Shown here one piece after another: positions 36,720 to 49,081 of a stretch of DNA of 64,000 bases (position 1 is its first letter; the number at the start of each line of letters is the position of its first letter). Origin of the DNA: Pyricularia pennisetigena (taxonomy: Eukaryota; Ascomycota; Sordariomycetes; Magnaporthales; Pyriculariaceae); contig NC_043742.1 in assembly GCF_004337985.1 (NCBI RefSeq), positions 5,631,259 to 5,695,258 on the forward strand. Direction: 5' to 3'. The position numbers were made by a program, and so were the translations under genes. The notes beneath the pieces were generated by a model. That model did not search any database and was not told the origin of the DNA. It was given only the letters and a program-made list of their open reading frames with translations.

Positions 36720-39700
36720 GACCACCGAAAACGTGATTTTCGGTCCATTAATAACAAAAATACGGGCTTTTTATTGTAAAGATTAGGGTTAAATATCATT
36801 ATATCACCTTTTACAAATCCGAGGATATTTGGGGGTGTAAGGAGTGCGACCTTATTTGTACGCCTAACAAAGATGGTTTTAACGCAAACAATACAGGTGA
36901 TTATTTTAATTTTGTCGAAATTAGGTAAATCTTTTATAATTTTAGCGGTTCTTTTAGCAATAACAACCCTATATACCCTAAACGCCTGTACCATAACAGG
37001 GCTTTTTGGGCCTGGATTTCGTCACAATTACCTGTAATTCCGTTTCCTTTAAAGGTTAACCAGCCGTCCGTGGTTCGTTTTAACCCTAAAAGGAGGTAAT
37101 TTACAAAAGCCTGCTTTAAATCCGATAATAAAAAAGGTTTTAACAACGGACTTCTTATATGGGAAGCCCCTTTTTTGTCGGAAATAGTCCCTTTTATATT
37201 AGGTTATATAAAAGGGTCACCTAACGGTGTACCCGGCTTACGGGGCCCAATTTTACGTGGATTTTCAAGGCGTTTACTGTGAGGAGGTTACGAGATAGAA
37301 TAAGCTTAATCTTGAACGCGGGAAAAGTGGATCACGTATAAGGCTGATGGAACGTTGAAATGGCAGATAACCGTCTGCTAGCGGGTAATAGAGATAATAT
37401 ATTGTTGTTGCACAATCGATTCGTTGAATCGTTGAATCGATGAAGGTTATGAAGGTGATGAATCTAAGGCTAAGTTATGAATTACGTGTTCGAATCCGTA
37501 GGTGTAGATCTTCGATCCGGATGTCCGGAATGCGGGGTCACGTCACATGATTTGGCCTTATTCATGTGACTAACCTGCCGACCTATTGAGCCTAACGGCC
37601 CATTAAACCTAACGGCCTATTGTGCTTATGCATGCACAGAAAATCTGCGACCACAACGGGATTCGAACCCACGCATTTCAACGTATATATAATATAGATT
37701 ATGGTACGTGCATTATACCACTAAGCTAAATTAAATATGACGTATTTGTTTTGTTGTTGAAACTATGAACAAAGACGTGATATATAAAGCTTTGTGTGTA
37801 TAAACGCGTATACGTTTTATTTGTTATTTATTTATTTGATCGATGCAGGGTGACTAATAGAATTAGCCCGTGCTAGCCGTTATGAGATAATGCAGGGTAG
37901 CTAATATAATAAGCCCTGCGCTAGCCATGTTCACATTTACCGCTGACTTTCTGCCTTACAGGTAAATTGACGGTTATTTCCGTATTTTGTTCGGGACTTA
38001 GCTTTTCCGTTACCGTATTTTTTTCCGGTTCCGAATTGGTGTAAATTTTAGAATCCCCGTAATTTTCGGGGTTTATATTATTTAGTTCTATTTCCAACGG
38101 GGCTGCGTAACTTTTTATAACCTCCTGTAAGGCCATGCTTAAAGCGGTGCTATATTTACCTATTATACAGGCGTAATTCGAAATAACGTTATTTCGAATA
38201 AGGATATCGCACCTTTCAACCGTTAATTAAAACGAATATTTAACGGTATTTAGGCGTCCCCACGCTTTGCGATTTTTATCGTGCAGGGTACTTTTTAATA
38301 ATACGCCGCCTATATTGTAGTGTATAAAACCACTAACGATATTTTTCCTAAACGAGGGGATATTTAAAACGTTATTTAACGTAACCTTTTTAAATTCGTC
38401 AGCTTTTTAGCCGTAATGGATTTATGTTTTCACAATTCCGGTACCTATAGGCCTAATAGGGCGACCTCCTTTACCAATTTCGACTGTAAAACCGGGGGTA
38501 TAATGGGTAAAAAACTGTTTATTTGGAAAAGTATGGTACGTACTATTTATATCGTGCAGGATAAAGTAATTTAATTTCCAAAATTTAAAAGTCCTTTTTA
38601 CGCCGCGACCAGGTTTCGTTTTCAACCCTAAAATTAGCTGTTAAAACCTGTGGTTTTTACGTTTTACCAGTATTGGTTTCCGAATATAAATCCGAACGTT
38701 GTTTTATAATTCCGTTAATAGCGGAATTAATCTCCTATTTTAAGGCGTTATACGCTGCGCGTTCGGTAACCTCACCTGGAATCGAGCCCGTAAATAATTC
38801 GAAATCCATAAAAATTATAAATATTCCAGCGGTTAATTCGCTGGAGTTGGAGGATTTAATTCTTTTGCAGAAACAGAATCCGAATTAGAGTTTTTATTAC
38901 CCTTTTTTCGTGGTTTAAACGTGTTTTCCTACCCATTATTTTTCTTTTTAGCGCCTTTTTCAACGTTTCCTTTACCCGAGTTTTATCTTTCAAATTTATA
39001 ATTAGCAGTTCTAACCGTTGTAAAGCCTGAAATCGAATTTGCGGATATAAGGTCCGCTATATGGTATTGCAAATTTAATTTTTCCGAATTCTGGCCTATT
39101 ACTTGCAAAACCCGTTGGGCATTACGTTGGCGTTAGGTCCAAATAGGGAAATTCCCTTCCAGCTTCCAGGGCCCGGAAATACTAGTCTCGTACGTTTACG
39201 GGGTTAATTTGCACGTTGGTATTCGCTAATTTAATTACCAGTAAGTTAAATCGGCTGTTAAATTTAGGTATTAATCCTTTAATTTCGAAAACTTTAAAAC
39301 GTGGAATTCATGATATAGTGAGTTTCAATTAATTTCGGGTGCAACGGAGTAGTTTCATTCCAGGGTTTTACAAGCCGTTACGGGGCTGGGATGCCATACA
39401 ATGGATTTTGAAAGATTCTCGGTTAAACTGTCTTTTATAAATAATAATAGGACTAATTGCTCGTGTTCCGGTACGGAATAGCCAATTTTAAAGGTGGAAA
39501 TAGATTCCGCTGTTTTTATAGCCCTAAATTGTACTATTAACGCCTATTTCCACAAATCGTGATTATTAACCACTATTAATTTACAATTTTCGAGGAAGGA
39601 AAATACCCGTTTCGATAGTTTTTTACCTATCCCGTCACCTAAAATTAGGTTACTGGGTGCATTAGGGGGTGCGGTAGCGGTAATTGGTTTACCATCTAAA

Positions 39701-39906
39701 TTACCATTAAAATCACCGCTTTTTAAGGTTAACAGGGTAGTTAATTGTTAAATTGTCCTTTAAAATTAATCCATTTGCGTAGTTAACGCTTTTAATCGCA
39801 GGTTTTGGGCCTGTAATTTAGCGGTTACAACTTCGTTTAAGCTGGGTTTGAACCCCCTATTTGTTGGACTTGGGTTTGAAAAACCCGATATAGGGCTGTT
39901 TTCCAT
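36720..39906 (-). pseudogene. Copia-A copy 3 gag, protease, integrase start (broken)
   Basis: Continuing the minus-strand polyprotein: integrase core (36701-36994, LLMDRKSRFRW with a conserved Asp), pre-integrase segment WYRRLGYIGLLLL (about 36,970-37,000; the family has HRRLGH), protease region (38422-38625; HDINSTYHTFPNKQFF with the DxGxT Gly changed) and gag, beginning at an intact ATG at 39906. The solo Copia-B LTR 37278-37935 lies within. Confidence 0.78.
37278..37935 (-). repeat. Copia-B solo LTR with TTTAC duplication
   Basis: 658 bases, TGTGAGGAGG to CATGTTCACA, flanked by TTTAC at 37273-37277 and 37936-37940. It interrupts the protease to pre-integrase part of Copia-A copy 3. It is little mutated compared with its host. 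The minus strand holds the tRNA-like segment (B box complement at 37659-37669). Confidence 0.93.
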
Positions 39907-40678
39907 TGTAGGGTAATTTAAATTGTAATTGCAATTCGCTAATTTCTAATTATATTTAGTTAACCTAATTGTTTTAGAATAAATACCCTATTTAATTTAG
40001 AATTTGTTATACCGTTGGCCTTTTAACGGGTATAGGCCGGTAATTGCCAATTACAGGGTTTATTGCTATTTTTAGTAGTTAAAATCCACTAAAATACAGG
40101 GTTAAAATCCCTGAAATCCGCAATTAATAAATGCCTTGGTATTTGTACCAATCCAGGTGCACGTAACTAATTCAATTCCTTCAAAGGGTGCAGGGTAAAC
40201 TGCAGGGTATCGTGCAAGGTAACGAACCAATTAACATTATCCGCTAATGGGTTTATGGGCTATTATAAACCCTATTAAACGCATTAAAATATTGTGGGCT
40301 ATTGCGAAAGAATACAGGGGTTTTTGGCCCTAATTCGCAAGCGTGAACCCTATGAAAAATTTAAACCAATTACAATGGCGTACAGGATCCACAAAAACCA
40401 TACCAAAAATTTTGGATTTGCAATGCAAATGATCGTTATAATACCTAAAAAGGCCTAAATCGAACGCTAATTTTTAGCAGTCCCCATTTTAAATATAGGG
40501 GCTTAGGTGCTAAATTATCGCCTAAAACCAACAATTTCGCATAAAAACAGCAATATTTTCGTTAATATACGTGCTGTAAAAATACGACAATAACCAAATT
40601 TAACCCTGAATTTCAGGATTTCCAGCGATATAAAATGCATTTTAAGGCATAAACTAAAACCTTTCCGGGCTTATAACC

Positions 40679-41230
40679 AGTTAATAATATGGGTTGCTAA
40701 CAGGGATTTAAATATTAACCTAGGTGCGGCGTGGTATTAATTATACTATAAAAACCTGTAATTACAGGGTTTAAATGCATTAGATTATTCACTAATTTTG
40801 GGATTAATAAATTTAATTCATTGGTGGGGGTGATTTCGCTTTGTCTCCTTTATATACTTTCCGATATCAAAATGGGGGTCCGCACCCCGTGAAGGGTTCC
40901 GGTACCGTACACGACTTTCCGAAAAATTATTTTGTATGCGTTGTTGAAAAAACACCTTTATTTCCATATAAACCATATTTGGGTTCGCACTAATTTGCTG
41001 ATTTGGTGAAAATTTCAACCCGGTACAGGGTAGCTAACTCGTACGTGCAGGGTGGGTGTTAAACCCGGCACAGGGTGAAACACCATTTACTAATTTTGAA
41101 TCGCAATTCCTGCAATATATAAAGTATAACAAAAAATCCGATAGCCCCAACAACCCCACTTCGGCACTATCTAATGTGGCATATATACAAATAAAAGTGG
41201 ACCCATTACATGTTAAATAACGCCTATAAT
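40679..41230 (-). repeat. Copia-A LTR (5' LTR of copy 3)
   Basis: Begins AGTTAATAATATGGG (first bases mutated from TGTTAATAA) and runs to CGCCTATAAT, losing the final TTAACA where Copia-B sequence begins. Confidence 0.82.
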
Positions 41231-43137
41231 GAACAGAGCCCAACGCCCATTTATAGCTATTTCATTTGGAGGTAAATCCGTTATAGTAAAGGTATTGGAT
41301 TTTCTTAAACTACTATTTTCGTTTTTGCAAACCTGCAACCAATTTTCCCAGTTTTGGCTTTCCATAGCTTGCTTATAAGTATTTGGTTCTATTAACGAAT
41401 TTGTTATCAATACGTAATTATCATCGTTAAAATTAAATTTTAACGACTTATTAATATTACGTATCGTGAATAAAACGTCATTATATATTTTATATTCCAC
41501 AGAATTTATTGGGGGTTGTTTTTATATTTAGTCTTATAGACAAATCATTAGCTGTTTGGGGATTATTATTATTGGTAACCACGTTGTTACTATCAATATT
41601 ATTAACGTTATTCGCGTTATTAAAGTTATTAATGTTATTTTTATCAGCGTTATTATATTTATTTATATTTGTATTATTTACTGGATTTACGTCAAAATTT
41701 GGTCAAGAAAATTTGCCCTCGTTTACATTATTTATATTGGTATTTTCGTTGTTTATATGTAGAGAAAATCTTTCCGTTATAAAAGTAATATTTTTAACCA
41801 GGAGACATTTCCTTTTATATGGGTCCCATTTTTATATATCTCTATATTAGGTGTAAAACCTACTAAAATACCAATTTGATTTCGAAGGATGTGCTTTTTT
41901 TTATCATGGTTATTGTTATAGTAAATAATACCTCCCCAAGGTTATATATAGTTTCTTACGTGAATTGCATTATTATTTATATTATTCTCACTTATGCCCT
42001 GAAATATATTGGCTGGCGTCTGCATATCTCAAACCGTATATGGGATGTAATTATATAGGTATACAGCGGCTAATAAAGCCTCACCCCATAAATAGTTAGG
42101 TGTTTTGCTATTAAATAACATAGCCCTAACCTTATTAAATACGGTTAATTTATACGTTTTATTAACCCATTTGGCTTTTTTGTATATGCGGGCGTAAAAT
42201 GGTGTATAATACCGTTATTCTATAACGCAATTTTAAATTGGCTACTTATATATTCGCCTCCATTATCGGTAAAAAACTCTTTTATTGTTGTTTTACCATT
42301 TATATTAACGGTATCATTATCCATTTGTTTCTTATATATATCAAATGCCTCTAGGGCATTAGCCTTTGTTTTCAACAATGCAACACGTAAATAACGAAAC
42401 TTTTTATCCAAAAACGTTATATACTATTCATAATAGTTCTACGTGGGTGGATTTATGGGTCCACCTAAATCGGAATGGATTTTATTTAATATATTATAAT
42501 TTATAATATTTGCAGAAGTCCTGTTTATTCCCCGATTGGATTTTGCAACTAAGCAAATCTCACACGGATATATCTTATATATATATATCGTTTTTGGATA
42601 TTTTGATTTTATTTATTTTTATTTACTGTAATAGGGGTGCTAAACCTATATGTCCATATTTAACGTGTAGTTTATATATTGCATTGGAAGAAATATCGTT
42701 ATTATTCGACATCTTTTCCGTATGAAACATACAATTATTTTCCACAATTTAGGTGGGTAGAATATATAGACCATTACTTTTATAACCTTCTGTTATTTTC
42801 TGTTTATGTTCTTTATATGTCACTATTACTTTATTGCTTATAAAGGCTATAATATAGTCATATAATTGTGCAATAGAGAGTATATGAAACCCAAATTCTG
42901 GTACATAGTACACGTTATTTATGGTTTCTATTATACCTGTATCGTTGAATTTTATTTTTATAATTCCCATTTTATTTATATTCAAATGGGAAATATTACC
43001 CCATTTAACAGTCGTATTTATATCCATAACGTTTGCTGAATATTATATATTGCAACATATATAAATTGTTGCTGCACTGTGTAATCCAACTTTCCCCGCG
43101 TTCAAAATGAAGCTTATTTTATCTCGTGGCCTCCTCA
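41231..43137 (-). pseudogene. Copia-B protease, integrase and RT start (broken)
   Basis: Minus strand: 42749-43027 reads GNISHLNINKMGIIKIKF and NVYYVPEFGFHILSIAQL, the protease to pre-integrase part. 42220-42411 is integrase (KFRYLRVALLKTK, FFTDNGGEYIS with catalytic Asp). 41213-41500 is the start of RT (TYKQAMESQNWENWLQVC, PPNEIAINGRWALF). Between them (41,510-42,200) lies decayed integrase to RT linker. The last 54 bases (43084-43137) are the end of a Copia-B LTR in the unexpected plus orientation. The fragment replaces part of a Copia-A copy, which resumes at 43138. Confidence 0.82.
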
Positions 43138-43848
43138 CACTAGCAAGTTAAAACGTCCATTAAACTCAGGTATTGATCCTTTAAATTTCGAAAAGTTTGA
43201 AACGTGGAATTCCCGATATAGCGAATCCCGACTAATTTCGGGTGCAACGAAGCAGCTATTTTCCAAGGTTTTATAAGCCGTTATGGGGCTGGAATGCCAT
43301 GCAATACATTTTAAAAATTCCTTAATTAAACTGTTTTTTATAAATAAATAATAGGATTGATTCCTCGTATTCCGGCAGGGTATTGCCAACTTCAAAATTG
43401 GAAAAAAATTCCGCTGGTTTTATAAGCCTGAATTGGATTATTAACGCCTATTTCCACAAATCGTAATTGCTAGCGCCTACTAATTTTCAGTTTTCGGGAA
43501 AAGAAAATACCCTTGTCGATAGTTTGTTACTTATGCCATTATCTAAAATTAGGTTACTGGGTGGATTAGGAGGGGCGGTAACGGTAGCTGTTTTAACATC
43601 CAAACTACTGATACTAGGGGTTTTCACCCCGTATTACCATTAGAATTAATTGAATCACCCCTTTTCAGGGTTAATAGGGCAATGAATTGTTAGATTGTCC
43701 TTTAAAACTAATCCATTTGCGCAGTTAACGCTTTTAATTGCAGGTTTTAGGCCTGTAATTTAGCGGTTAAAACTTCGTTTATATTGGGTTCAGGCCCCCT
43801 TATTGTTGGAGTTTGGCCTGGAAGGCCCGACATAGGGCTGTTTTCCAT
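43138..43848 (-). pseudogene. Copia-A copy 4 gag (broken)
   Basis: The minus strand from ATG at 43848 reads Copia-A gag. 43135-43395 is open (KLAIPCRNTRNQSYYLF, FHVSNFSKFKGSIPEFNGRF). All of pol is absent, replaced by the Copia-B fragment on the left. To the right, 43849-44665 is the untranslated leader with a four-unit 12-bp repeat (44127-44174) and a roughly 60-base local duplication near 44210-44300, then the primer site 44666-44679. Confidence 0.78.
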
Positions 43849-44679
43849 TATAGGGTAATTTGAATTATAATTGCAATTCGCTAATTTATAGCTATAATTA
43901 ACTAAACTAATCGCTTAAAGGCAAATACCCTTTTAAATTTGGGATCTGCTATACCGTTTGCGCTCTAAGGTTTATAGGCCTATAATTGCCAATATAGGGT
44001 TTACTGCTATTTTAATGGTCGAAATCCACTTAAACACAGGGTTAGAATCCCTGAAATCCGCATTAATGGGTGCCCTGGTATTTGTACCAATCCAGGTGCA
44101 CGTAACAAATTCAATGCGTCAAATGGGTGCAGGGGAATCTGCAGTGTATTGTGCAGGATATTAAGCAGGGTAAAGAGCCAGTTAACGTAATTCCGCTAGT
44201 GGGTTTATGGGCTATTGTTAACCCTACCAAACGCACTAAGATTTAATGGGTTTGCGGGCTATTGTAAACCCTATTAAACGCACTAAAGATTTAATGGGAT
44301 ATTAGCGAACGAATACAGGGCTGTTTGGCCCTAACTCGCTAGCGTAAGCCCTATTAAAATTTTTAACCAATTACAATGGCGTGCACGATCTATAAAAACC
44401 ACACCAAAAATTTTGGATTTGCAATGCAAGCGATCGCTGCAATACCTAAAAAGGCCTTAGTCGAACGCTAATTTTTAGCGATCCCCATTGTAAATACAGG
44501 GGGTTAGGTGCTGAATTAGCGCTTAGACCCAACAATTTCGCATAGAAACAGCAATATTTTCGTCAATATACGTGGGGTAAAAATGCGATAATAACCAAAA
44601 TAAAACCTGAATTTTAGGCTATCTAACGATGTAAAATGCATTTTAATACACAAATTAAAGCCTTTCCGGGCTTATAATT

Positions 44680-47111
44680 TGTTAATAATATGGGTTATTA
44701 ACAGGGGTTTAATCATTAGCTAAAATACGGCGGGGTGCTAATTGCGCTTCAGAACCTATAATTACAAGGTTTAAATGCATTAAATTATTTATTAAAGTGG
44801 TTCACTAATTTTGGGGCTAATAAATTCGATTTATTGGTGGGGGAGATTTTGTTTTATTTCCTTTATATATTTTCCGACATAAAAATGGGGGTCCGCACCC
44901 CGGAAAACGTTCCGGTGCCGCACACTAGTCTCAGGGCTCATCCCTGAAGCCCAGAGCTCCACAATTGATCCACTTCGTGGCTCAATTGCGGCTTTGCAAT
45001 GTACCTGTGGGTCCATCCAAAGAACGCTCTGGTTTAGGTCTGAGGACAACTTGTCGATTTTCGCCGTTTATGGCGGTATTTTTGGCCTTTTTTCGACCGA
45101 CACTCCTTTATTATTCCATAATTACGCAAAATATTGAAAAAAGAAAATATCGTTGAAAATAACGTTTAATTTTGCTATTAATAGCGAATTGATTTATTTT
45201 TTTATTTTTTATAATGGCCGAATTCGATACCACCTGCCTTTAATCCGTTCATAGCGGTACTGTTTTTTCGATTTTCTTTTCGATTTTCGATTTTTTTTAA
45301 TATTATTTTTAATTTTTGACCAACTTTTATACTGTTTGCACGTGGAGGGTCGTATATATATACGTATATATCGTTATATGAAATTCCAATGCATATATTA
45401 TATTATATAAACAGTTAAATAAACGGATAGGCAAAGTATATATTTTTTTATATATAATTTACAATTAAAACTCGTTTATATTTTTATTAGTTTTAACGAT
45501 AATAAAACCAAAACTTCAAAAATTGGATTACGTATATAAACAAGCGTTCAAATCCAATCCTCCTTATAATATCGGCTTTAAAAACTGTTTAATAAAAAAA
45601 AATACCAAATGTGTATTTTATCAATGTTTTTACTTTATTTGATTAATTTTATATTATTTTTCTTTTGCGGCAAGATTTTGTGGTTTTTGCACTTAGGGGT
45701 GGTATGAATATATTTAATATAATATTACATTTTGGTACGTAAATTTAATTATATAAGCCGTTAAATATGCGGATAGGTAAAATATATGCAATTTTATATA
45801 TATTTTACAATCGAAATGCTTTTACATTTTTACCAATTTTAATATTAATAAGACCAAAGTCTGCAAAAGTGGATAATGTATATAAACAAACGTCAACGTA
45901 AAACCCGATTTAAACTACCGGCCCTTTTTGGTTTTTTATATAAAAAAATGCTAAATTTGTATTATTTTCATATTTATTGCTTTATTTAATTAAATAGAAT
46001 TTATAAAAGAAAAGTGATAAGAGATTCTTTGACTAGTTGATAAATGAATGCCTAAAAAAAACTATCTTTTAGTTTTACCAATATATGCGTAAATTATTCA
46101 GGTTTTCAACAAAATGTTAATTAATTTAAAAATATTAATAAAACTTTGGTTTTAATCGATAATTTCATGCATTTTGCAATGTTAGGTCTGCTATGTTATA
46201 AATACTGTAACTAAGGCTCAGACTAATATTGTACACTATTATTTAAAATAAGAATTAAATATAATAAAAAATTACAAACTTTACTTGATATTTTAATATC
46301 TTTTCAAGCACAGTGGTTATAAAGACGCGGTCGGTAATTAAATAATTAACAAACTCCAATAAATTTAACGCAAAGTATTATATATTTTTATGATTTTTAC
46401 TTATTTTTTTATACGAATATTTAATTGCATGCTATGGGTACACCATTTTCTTTTACCATTATAATGCGAATATATTATATATACCCGCTACAAGCGGCAA
46501 AATACCATAAATTATCCTTATATTAATAAAATAATTATTAACGATATCGTAATATTGAAAATATTATTAATAATACCATTATAAACGGCGAAATACGACA
46601 AATTATCGTTGGTGGTACCGCCATGAACGGCGAAATGCGACAAAATATCCTCAGATTAGAACGAGCGCGATTTTTTCGGCCAATATAATTGGTCGAAAAA
46701 CCATATGGCTGAAAGGTATATGGAGCGCACGGTCCCCATTGCGAAGCAGGGGGGTCTAGTCTGAGCACTGAGACTAGCCGCACACGATATTCCGAAAAAT
46801 TGATTTGCATGCGTTATTTAAAAAAACACCCTTATTTCCAAATAAACCATTTCTGGGTTTGCACTAATTTGTTAATTTGGTGAAAATTTTTAACCCGATA
46901 TAAGGTAGCTAATTCGTAAATTCAAGGTGGGTATTAAACCTGGTATAGGGTAAACCCCATTCGCTGACATTTTAAATGGCAATTCCTGCAACATATATAA
47001 TATAGCGGAAAGTCCGACAACCTCGACAGCCCCATTTCGGCACTATCCATTGTGGCTTATATACAAATAAAAGTGGATCCACTACATGATAAATAACGCA
47101 TATAATCTACA
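44680..47111 (-). repeat. Copia-A LTR split by a MULE
   Basis: LTR parts 44680-44925 and 46786-47111 join cleanly if the MULE and one copy of GCCGCACAC are removed. The left part begins TGTTAATAATATGGG. The right end is mutated (ATCTACA for ATTAACA). Confidence 0.85.
44926..46776. mobile_element. Complete MULE with 9-bp duplication
   Basis: 1,851 bases from TAGTCTCAGGGCTC to GCACTGAGACTA, flanked by identical GCCGCACAC at 44917-44925 and 46777-46785. A 9-base duplication with long, partly diverged terminal inverted repeats (outer TAGTCTCAG, inner TTTGAGGAC and CGCCGTTTATGGCGG blocks) points to the Mutator-like superfamily. No transposase frame is present, so it is non-autonomous. It carries the CACGTGCAAAAAC duplication in inverted orientation relative to 1202-3041. 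Confidence 0.85.
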
Positions 47112-47218
47112 CTAATAAACCCTTAATAACCCTTAAAATGCTAAAAAGTTAACTGCTTTAACGTTTAAATTCGACCAAATCGTTACTGCAAAAGCCTTGC
47201 GTTTTATCCCTAAAATTT
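47112..47218 (+). pseudogene. Copia-A integrase/RT linker scrap, plus strand
   Basis: About 107 bases matching, in opposite orientation, the Copia-A region at 14220-14330. It sits between the mutated end of a Copia-A LTR and the next MULE, and continues at 49082 on the other side of that MULE. Confidence 0.65.
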
Positions 47219-49081
47219 TAGTCTCAGGGCTCATCCCTAAAGCCCAAAGCTCAACAATTAATCCACTTCGTTCGCTTCGCTCCACTTCGTGGCTCAATTG
47301 CGGCTTTGCAATGTACTTGTGGGTCCATCCAAAAAACGCTTTGGTTCAGGTCTGAGGACAACTTGTCGATTTTCGCCGTTTATGGTGGTATTTTTGGCCT
47401 TTTTTTAACCGAAACTCCTTTATTATTCCACAATTATACACAATATCGAAAAAATAAAATATCGTTAAAAATAGCGTTTAATACCGCTATTAGCAGCAAT
47501 TCGATTTATTTTTTTATTTGTTATAATGGCCGAATTCGATAGCACCTGCCCTTAATCCGTTTATAGCGGTACTGTTTTTTCGATTTTTTTTTCGATTTTC
47601 GATTTCTTTTGATATTATTTTTAATTTTTGACCAAATTTTATAATTCTTGCACGTGGAGGGTCGTATATTTCTATATATCGCTATATTTAATTTTGGTAC
47701 ATAAATCAGATTATGTAAGCAGTTACATAAGCGGATAGGCAAAGTATATACTTTTTTATATATAATTTACAATCGAAACTCGTTTATACTTTTACCAATT
47801 TTAACGATAATAAAACCAAAACTTCAGAGATTCGATTACGTATATACACAAACGTCCAAATCCCGTCTCATTTATAATATCGGCTTTAAAAACTGTTTTA
47901 TAAAAAGAAATGCTAAATGTATATTTTATCAATTTTTTTGCTTTATTTAATTAATTTTATATTATTTTTGTTTTGCAGCTAAATTTTGTTGTTTTTGCAC
48001 GTGGGGGTGGCATATATATATTAAGAATAATATCACATCTTTGCACATATATCTAATTGTATAAACCGTTAAATATGCGGATAGGTAAAGTATATCCAAT
48101 TTTATATATATTTTGCAATCGAAATGCTTTTACATTTTACCAAATTTAACATTAACAAAACCAAAATTTGTAAAAGTGGATTATATGATCAAATAAACGT
48201 CAACGTAAAACCCGATTTACAATACCGGCCCTTTTTATTCTTTTATATAAAAAATGCTAAATTTGTATCTTTTTTGTATCTTTTGCTTTATTTAATTCAA
48301 TAAAATTTATAAAAAAGAACTGATGAAGAATTTATTAACAAATTGGTCAAGGAATATATCAAGTAAAAATATTTTCATTTTACCATTATTTGCGTAAATT
48401 ATTTAATTTTTTAACAAATTGTTAATTTATATAAAAATATTAATAAAACTTTTGTTTCAATCGATAATTGCATGCAATTTGCAGTATTAGGTCTACTAAG
48501 GTATAAAAACGGTAGATTAGACTAAAGCTAATCTTGTATACCATTATTTAAAGCAAAAATTAAATCTAATGAAAAATTACAAATTTTATTTAATATTTTA
48601 ATATCTTTCCCAATACAGTGGTTATAAAGACGCGGCCGGCATTTAAATAATTAACAAACTTCAATAAATTTAACCCAAAGTACTATATATTTTTATAATT
48701 TTTATTTATTCTTTTATTCGAATATTTAATTACATGCTATGGGTACACTATTTTCTTTTGCCATTATAATGCGAATGTTTTGTATATACCCGCTATAAAC
48801 GGCAAGATACTACAAATTATCGTTACATTAATAAAATAATAATTAGCGATATCGCAACATTAGGTATATTATTAATAATACCGTTATAAACGGCGAAATG
48901 CGACAAGTTATCGTTGGTGGTACCGCCATAAACGGCGAAATGCGATAAGATGTCCTCAGACTAGAACGAGCGCGATCTTTTCGGCCAATGTAATTGGTCG
49001 AAAAGCCATATGGCTGAAAGGTATATGGAGCGCTCGGGCCCCACTGCGAAGCAGGGGGGTCTAGTCTGAGCACTGAGATTA
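47219..49081. mobile_element. Second complete MULE
   Basis: 1,863 bases, TAGTCTCAGGGCTC to GCACTGAGATTA. The flanks CTAAAATTT (47210-47218) and CGAAAATTT (49082-49090) agree at 8 of 9 positions, and Copia-A reading continues across the insertion. Same structure and orientation as 44926-46776; no transposase frame. Confidence 0.82.

Larger units (their letters stand above)
31658..41230 (-). mobile_element. Copia-A copy 3 with nested solo LTRs
   Basis: Minus-strand element: 3' LTR 31658-32249, pol and gag from 39906 down to 32797, leader with a three-unit repeat (40188-40223), primer site 40665-40678, 5' LTR from 40679, whose outer end is cut at about 41230 by a Copia-B fragment. Its integrase is interrupted by a solo Copia-A LTR (35501-36714) and its protease region by a solo Copia-B LTR (37278-37935). 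Confidence 0.85.

Noticed and set aside
41509..41850. 113-codon plus-strand hydrophobic frame resembling a membrane protein
   Set aside because: It lies opposite decayed Copia-B pol; the Leu-rich run is the complement of Asn/Asp-rich AAT codons.
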